Below are positions 40,841 through 45,000 of a DNA stretch of 45,000 bases, one piece after another. Source of the DNA: Prorocentrum cordatum (taxonomy: Eukaryota; Sar; Dinophyceae; Prorocentrales; Prorocentraceae). The translations under genes were made by a program, and so were the position numbers. How positions within the stretch are numbered: the first letter of the stretch is position 1; each line of letters opens with the position of its first letter. The DNA is taken from NCBI GenBank assembly GCA_963575745.1, contig CAUYUJ010012169.1:40001-85000 (forward strand), in the 5' to 3' direction. Under the pieces are notes generated by a model. It had not been told where the DNA came from. It did no database searches and saw only the letters and a list, made by a program, of their open reading frames with translations.

Positions 40841-40862
40841 TCCGTAGCCATTTTGGCTCAAG
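40841..40862 (+). other. Dinoflagellate spliced-leader relic, perfect match
   Basis: Reads TCCGTAGCCATTTTGGCTCA then AG, identical over 22 nt to the spliced leader known from dinoflagellate nuclear mRNAs. The next bases are GCAATG, not a GT donor, so it is a leader already joined to an mRNA rather than a leader RNA gene. An ATG starts 3 nt downstream at 40866. Just upstream, 40834-40840 (ACCGTAG) repeats the first seven leader bases. Confidence 0.9.
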
Positions 40863-41077
40863 GCAATGAACCGCCCCGACGACCGCGAGTCTTTCGGGGC
40901 GACTAAGCGCGAGGGAGGTTCTGCTTTGAGGCTACCTTCCTTTCCAACAAGTGTGAGCTGCCACTGCAGCACCCTGGACCTGCGGGTCACGGCTTCTTCT
41001 GTGTCGGCGGGTCCGCCCCCGTCGGCACCTGCCTGCTGCGCGCCCGCGGCTGAGCAGCGCGCCCGCCCGTTCCGGCG

Positions 41078-42262
41078 ATGGGGCCGAAGGCCGAGCCTGG
41101 CTTCGTCGTGTGCACGGGCTGCCGTTTCCGCTGGAACTTCCGCAGGAATGCGAAGTGCTGGCTGTGCGGGATCGGGCTGGAGCTGGCGCCCTCGAAGCCT
41201 TCGCCCCGCGTCGGGGTCTGGGCGGACGATGGCGGCGGCGGCTCCCAACCCGCACTGCGAGGAGGCGGCAGCGGAGGCCCGCCGAAGAATGGCGCCAAGG
41301 GCGGCAAGGGCGGCAAGGGCCGTGGAGGAGCCTCCCGTGGCGGCGGTGGTGGTGCAGCCTCCCGTGGCGGCGGCGGGGGCGCGGGTGGCCGTGGCGGAGG
41401 CGCCTTCCCGAAGGCCCCCTGGTCGGCCCCCCCCGAGAGCGAGCTCGAAGCGCTCCTCGCCTGCGGGGACCCCGCCATCGCGGCCAGGCTGCAGGAGGCA
41501 GTCCGTGACGCGCGGGGCTGCGTCGCGCCCGCGGTCGCCCCAGCTCCGAAGCCGCTCGAGCAGAGGCTTCAGTCGGCCACGGCGAAGCGGATCCACCTCC
41601 AGCGCCAGCTCGACGAGGCGGCGGACGCGCTCGTGGCGGCGGAGGACCACCTCGCTCTGTGCCGAGGCTGGCGCGACGAGGCGGCGGTCAACCTCGCAGA
41701 GGCCAAAGAGGAGGAGAACGCCCTCCTCCGCCAGCGAGCCCAAGCGGCTGGTGTCGTGGGCGCCCAGCCCGATGGAGCGAGGCAGCTCACCTTCAACTTC
41801 GACGCGGAGTCATTCGAGAACTTCGCGGAGCTGGAGGAGGAGGCGCAGGCCACCCTCAGGCGCCTCTGTGACGAGGGGCCCCAGATCATGCAGGGGGCGC
41901 AGGCTATGTTCGAGCGCAACTGCCAGGAGCACCAGCAGCGCATCAAGCGCCAGATCGAGGAGGAGGTGGCCAAGAAGCGCAAGCGCACCGAGGAGGGGCC
42001 TGCAACAGCCGTGGCCGCTGGCACCCCCGTGCGGGGCGCGGCCGCCCCGCCGCAGCCAGCAGGACAGGCGGCCGCCCCTGCTGCTGCCGCCGCCCCAGCA
42101 GCAGGCGCTGCGCCTGGCGCAGGGCCCCCCCCAGCGGCCGCCGTGGAGAGCCGAGCGGCAGACGAGGCGGCCCGACAGCGCGCTGCCGACCAAAAGGCTG
42201 CTGCGGCGGCCCCTCCACCTGCTGCTGGCGCTGCTGCTGGCAGCGGCCAGGCCCGCGGGTAG
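41078..42262 (+). CDS. Retroelement ORF1: zinc finger and coiled coil
   Basis: 394 codons from ATG at 41078 to TAG at 42260-42262. Residues 9-31 hold a C2C2 zinc finger (Cys12, Cys15, Cys27, Cys30), roughly RanBP2- or ribbon-like. Then a Gly-rich stretch (about 65-110), a helical coiled-coil-like region (about 155-315, with LEQRLQSATAKRIHLQRQLD, a NALLRQRAQAAG segment and RQIEEEVAKKRKRTEEG), and an Ala/Pro-rich tail. By position it is Gag-like/ORF1-like, probably binding nucleic acid. It precedes the RT ORF, which is in another frame. The 311-codon antisense ORF is a shadow. Confidence 0.65.
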   Translation: MGPKAEPGFVVCTGCRFRWNFRRNAKCWLCGIGLELAPSKPSPRVGVWADDGGGGSQPALRGGGSGGPPKNGAKGGKGGKGRGGASRGGGGGAASRGGGGGAGGRGGGAFPKAPWSAPPESELEALLACGDPAIAARLQEAVRDARGCVAPAVAPAPKPLEQRLQSATAKRIHLQRQLDEAADALVAAEDHLALCRGWRDEAAVNLAEAKEEENALLRQRAQAAGVVGAQPDGARQLTFNFDAESFENFAELEEEAQATLRRLCDEGPQIMQGAQAMFERNCQEHQQRIKRQIEEEVAKKRKRTEEGPATAVAAGTPVRGAAAPPQPAGQAAAPAAAAAPAAGAAPGAGPPPAAAVESRAADEAARQRAADQKAAAAAPPPAAGAAAGSGQARG

Positions 42263-42263
42263 C

Positions 42264-44768
42264 ACCCTGCTGCCAGGCGGCGGCCCCGTAAGCGCGGCGC
42301 CGCCCGTCCCAGACGGGGCTGAGGAGGCAGAGGCGGCGGCGCCCAGCCGCCCCGCGGCGAAGGCGGCGCCGAGCGGCGGCATGCACGCCTACCTGGCGGC
42401 CAACGTCGAGGCCGACGCTGGGGAAGGGCTTCCCTTCACTGGGCCGCTGCTGCGCCAGGGCCGACGCTCCGACGATGCGCGCCATGGTTCCAAGTTCAAG
42501 GCGCTCAGTAGCAGGACAGAGCCAAGCGCTGCGGCGGACTTGGATGGGCCCGACCGAAGGACTGGCAGCCCTCAGCCCAGCCAGGGGCCCATGCGGAATA
42601 GTGGGTACCCAATTCAAGTTGGCGAGGCTAAGGGCGAGGGCGTGAGACCCCCTGAGGTTCGGAGCCCCAAGGCGGCGGGCAGCCGCCCGCCTGGCGGCCG
42701 CGCGGGCGCCGCGGCAGCCGCGAAGCCTGCAGCCCAGCCCCAGCCAGGGCGACCGCAGGCCAAGCCCCTCCAGCTGGCCAAGCTGCAGCGCAAGGAGGCT
42801 GTCAGGAAGCTTAGCCCCCTCACCAAGTGCTGGCGCTGCCTCGGGAGGATCGCCAGGCAGCTCAGTGCGGCTGCTACCGTCAGCTCACCCCCTGAGGGGC
42901 ACGGGGGCTACATGAAGCACCTGGTGCAGGTGGCCAAGAGCTTGGGGCCCAAGTTCGAGCAGGCGGGCTGCTCCATGTTTGAAGGCACTAAGCTGGACTC
43001 GCTGACTGCGGTGATCCAAGAGCCCTCTGTGCAAGGGCAGGCCTTCCTGCAGATGATCGAGAGCGCGGCGGCGAGACTCTGCAAAGAAGAAGCCAAGGCG
43101 GCCAGGCTGCGCTGGATGGACTACGTGGACGTGGCCTCGACGAAAGGGGCGAAAGGAGCCCGCGATGTCATGCAGGACCGCGATCAGGTGCTGGACTCGG
43201 TGATCGCGCACTGCCCCGACTGGCTGACGCTCCCCGTTGTAGTCCAGCAAGCCCAGAACCACATCCGCATAGAGTGGAAGGCCCTCTGGAAAGAAGCCGA
43301 TAGGGAGCACAGGACCAGACCAGCCGATTGGATCTGCTCCATGGTGCTGCCCCCGTTCACGGTGGGCGACAGCCACGAGGCGGCGAAGTCGCTCCCGAAG
43401 CAGACCGCTCTGGGCTGGGATGCGTTCCACCCGCGGCTGGTCCTCTCCCAGGGCAGGCCCTTCGCCGATAGGGTGGCAGAGGTGCTCGCGGCTTGGGTGT
43501 TGCAGCCGCAGCCCACGGCCCTCTTCACCACGGTGTTTCTCTTCCTGGGGAAGCCAGACGGAGGCCGCCGCCCGATCGGCCTCAAGGGCAAGTGGTTGCG
43601 CATCTGGTGCAGGGTGCGCCGCCGCTACGGTGTCAAGTGGGAGAAGGACCACCAGCCCACTTTGGTCTGGGGCAAGGATGCGAACAGCTGTGACATGGCG
43701 GTCTACCCACACAACCTGGGGCTCGCGCTCGCCCGCCAGCTTGGCTTTGGGGCAGCCTCAGTCTATCTCGACGGCAAGTTCTACGCGCGGACCGACCACG
43801 ACCGTTTCAAGCGAACTGCCGAGTTGGTGAGCTTGATGGGCCACCGCTACGAGGAGCTCTTCTGCCAGGACCTCTTCGTCGGCGCCCAGTACCAGGTGCA
43901 GAGGCCGCGCTGTGACCCTGGCGGGGCGCGCCGCTCGCGCGGCTGGGACGCGGGCGCACTCGTGGTGCCCGCGGGCACCCTCGTCTTCACGGACGGCTCC
44001 TGCGTCAACAACGACCTGATGATCAGGAGCGCGGTCTGGTCGGTGGCGGTTCTCACGACCGTTGGCGAGTGGGCGGTGCAGGCGAGGGGTGCGGCGCCGT
44101 CTGCCCTGAAGCTCATCCCCTCCCGTTCGCGGGCGGCCATCGAGCGGGGCGACCTCATGGAGGTGGAGCTCTTCGGCAACCGCCTCGTGGGCCAGCTCGC
44201 GAAGGCGGGCGCGGCGATGCACGCCATCGCCGACGAGGAGGCCCGCCTGCTCCAGGGCTGCCAGGCCCGCGCCCGCATCGCGGCGCGCTTCGCCGCCGAG
44301 TTCGAGGTCCAGGACACGGAGTCGGGCTTGCGGGACCTCGCCCCCTACATTGCGGCGGAGCTCGACGGCGAGGCCGACCCCCTGTTCGCCGCCGCGGCGG
44401 AGCCCGCCCCTGGGACAGGTGGATTCAGCCCACCGAAGTCGCAGTCCCAGGGGCGCGGCCAGTTCGGGAAGAAGCACGACGTGGAGGTGCGCGCGGCTGG
44501 CATCGCGGAGCTGGACGCGCTGTTGGCTGCTCCTGACGGCGCGGCGCTGGTGCGCGGCAGCGGCATCTCGGAACCCATCGAGCTCCCCGAGGGCCGCGAG
44601 GCAGCCGCCGCTGTCGGGCACGCCGCTGACGGAGGCCCTGGGCAGCCGCCGCGGCCTGCAGACAGCAGCCTGCCGCCCCCAGCTGCCCCCTGGTGCGCCG
44701 CCCGCGGCAGGTTCGCCAGGGGCCACGCGACGCGGAGCACGTCGAGCTGTATGGCGATGGCAACGTGA
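42264..44768 (+). CDS. Retroelement ORF2: defective RT with RNase H-like domain
   Basis: The + frame that stays open from ATG 40866 to TGA 44766-44768 becomes protein-like from about 42264. RT-like signatures: ALGWDAFHPRLV (about 43410), FLFLGKPDGGRRPIGL (about 43538) and a motif-A-like VYLDGKFYARTDHDRF (Asp at 43770). Motif B and the YxDD catalytic motif are not seen. Soon after comes an RNase H-like LVFTDGSCVNNDL (about 43980), then a C-terminal ELFGNRLVGQLAKAGAAMH block, with the middle of that domain apparently missing. Resembles LINE-like elements with RNase H, but inactive as read. Frame differs from ORF1. Confidence 0.65.
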   Translation, partial: TLLPGGGPVSAAPPVPDGAEEAEAAAPSRPAAKAAPSGGMHAYLAANVEADAGEGLPFTGPLLRQGRRSDDARHGSKFKALSSRTEPSAAADLDGPDRRTGSPQPSQGPMRNSGYPIQVGEAKGEGVRPPEVRSPKAAGSRPPGGRAGAAAAAKPAAQPQPGRPQAKPLQLAKLQRKEAVRKLSPLTKCWRCLGRIARQLSAAATVSSPPEGHGGYMKHLVQVAKSLGPKFEQAGCSMFEGTKLDSLTAVIQEPSVQGQAFLQMIESAAARLCKEEAKAARLRWMDYVDVASTKGAKGARDVMQDRDQVLDSVIAHCPDWLTLPVVVQQAQNHIRIEWKALWKEADREHRTRPADWICSMVLPPFTVGDSHEAAKSLPKQTALGWDAFHPRLVLSQGRPFADRVAEVLAAWVLQPQPTALFTTVFLFLGKPDGGRRPIGLKGKWLRIWCRVRRRYGVKWEKDHQPTLVWGKDANSCDMAVYPHNLGLALARQLGFGAASVYLDGKFYARTDHDRFKRTAELVSLMGHRYEELFCQDLFVGAQYQVQRPRCDPGGARRSRGWDAGALVVPAGTLVFTDGSCVNNDLMIRSAVWSVAVLTTVGEWAVQARGAAPSALKLIPSRSRAAIERGDLMEVELFGNRLVGQLAKAGAAMHAIADEEARLLQGCQARARIAARFAAEFEVQDTESGLRDLAPYIAAELDGEADPLFAAAAEPAPGTGGFSPPKSQSQGRGQFGKKHDVEVRAAGIAELDALLAAPDGAALVRGSGISEPIELPEGREAAAAVGHAADGGPGQPPRPADSSLPPPAAPWCAARGRFARGHATRSTSSCMAMAT

Positions 44769-45000
44769 AGGAGATCGACGTGGAGCGTTGCGGTGCCTAC
44801 GCCGAGGCGCAGGCCTCGGCGGCTGATGGCGGCCCCCTCCTCGCCGCGGCGGCGGCCCTGGCAGCGGTGGCGGCTGCTGGCGCCTCCAGCTCGCGCCCTT
44901 CGCCCATGAGGCGCCGCCCCGCCTCGGCCGAGTCGCCCGCGGATGCCCTGCGGCGTGTCGCCCAGCGCAGGGCGCAGGTGCAGCCGAGGCGCCGCGAGGC
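44729..45000 (+). CDS. Continuation of the retroelement in another frame (partial)
   Basis: A different frame from ORF2 reads DAEHVELYGDGNVKEIDVER then CGAYAEAQASAADGGPLLAA and stays open to the window end. It overlaps the last 40 bases of ORF2, so a frameshift lies near 44700. Ala/Pro/Arg-rich; no domain recognised. Confidence 0.45.

Noticed and set aside
40841-40862. Functional spliced-leader RNA gene
   Set aside because: A leader RNA gene needs a GT donor right after the leader and a short intron-like tail. Here GCAATG and a long ORF follow.
40808-41743. 311-codon minus-strand ORF opposite the retroelement 5' end
   Set aside because: Antisense shadow of the zinc-finger/coiled-coil ORF and the spliced leader; GC-rich coding DNA is often open on the other strand.

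Overview
The window reads as nuclear DNA of a dinoflagellate, perhaps a GC-rich genus such as Prorocentrum (genus is a guess). The strongest evidence is at 40841-40862: all 22 positions match the dinoflagellate spliced leader (core CCGTAGCCATTTTGGCTC). It sits 3 nt upstream of an ATG and of a retroelement reading frame, as expected when a trans-spliced mRNA is copied back into the genome. Supporting signs are short exons in long introns built of simple repeats, exons almost all on the + strand, and transposase-like and reverse-transcriptase-like genes of types common in dinoflagellates.

Layout. 1-2.6 kb: inverted repeats, a G-run composite repeat and GAT/CAT microsatellites. 2.7-7.3 kb: dispersed exons of an unrecognised gene (A). 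7.5-8.4 kb: first copy of a ~0.9 kb dispersed repeat. 8.5-9.4 kb: an acidic/low-complexity protein gene (A2). 10.2-11.0 kb: two exons of gene B. 11.0-12.7 kb: AT-richer intergenic DNA with palindromes. 12.75-17.93 kb: an eleven-exon gene of unknown function (C), with the second ~0.9 kb repeat copy in an intron. 19.06-21.76 kb: a transposase-like gene in three open exons.

21.8-40 kb is overwhelmingly repetitive: GAT/CAT, GAC, GGA, TGG and AT arrays, a TAGAG-type satellite, a 75-bp minisatellite, G-run elements, CTTGGGGCC-type degenerate repeats, and two inverted copies of a 1.5-1.8 kb non-coding composite element (25051-26572 and 35876-37671). A few low-confidence exons or gene remnants lie in 31-40 kb. 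40.84-45.0 kb: a retroelement with a spliced-leader relic, a zinc-finger/coiled-coil ORF, then an RT/RNase H ORF in another frame that lacks catalytic segments, running off the window end.

No operon, rRNA, tRNA or CRISPR array is seen. Most long ORFs are translations of microsatellites. Exon borders were placed by eye from AG acceptors, GT donors and protein-like composition. Exon-exon phases do not always close, so borders may be off by several bases.
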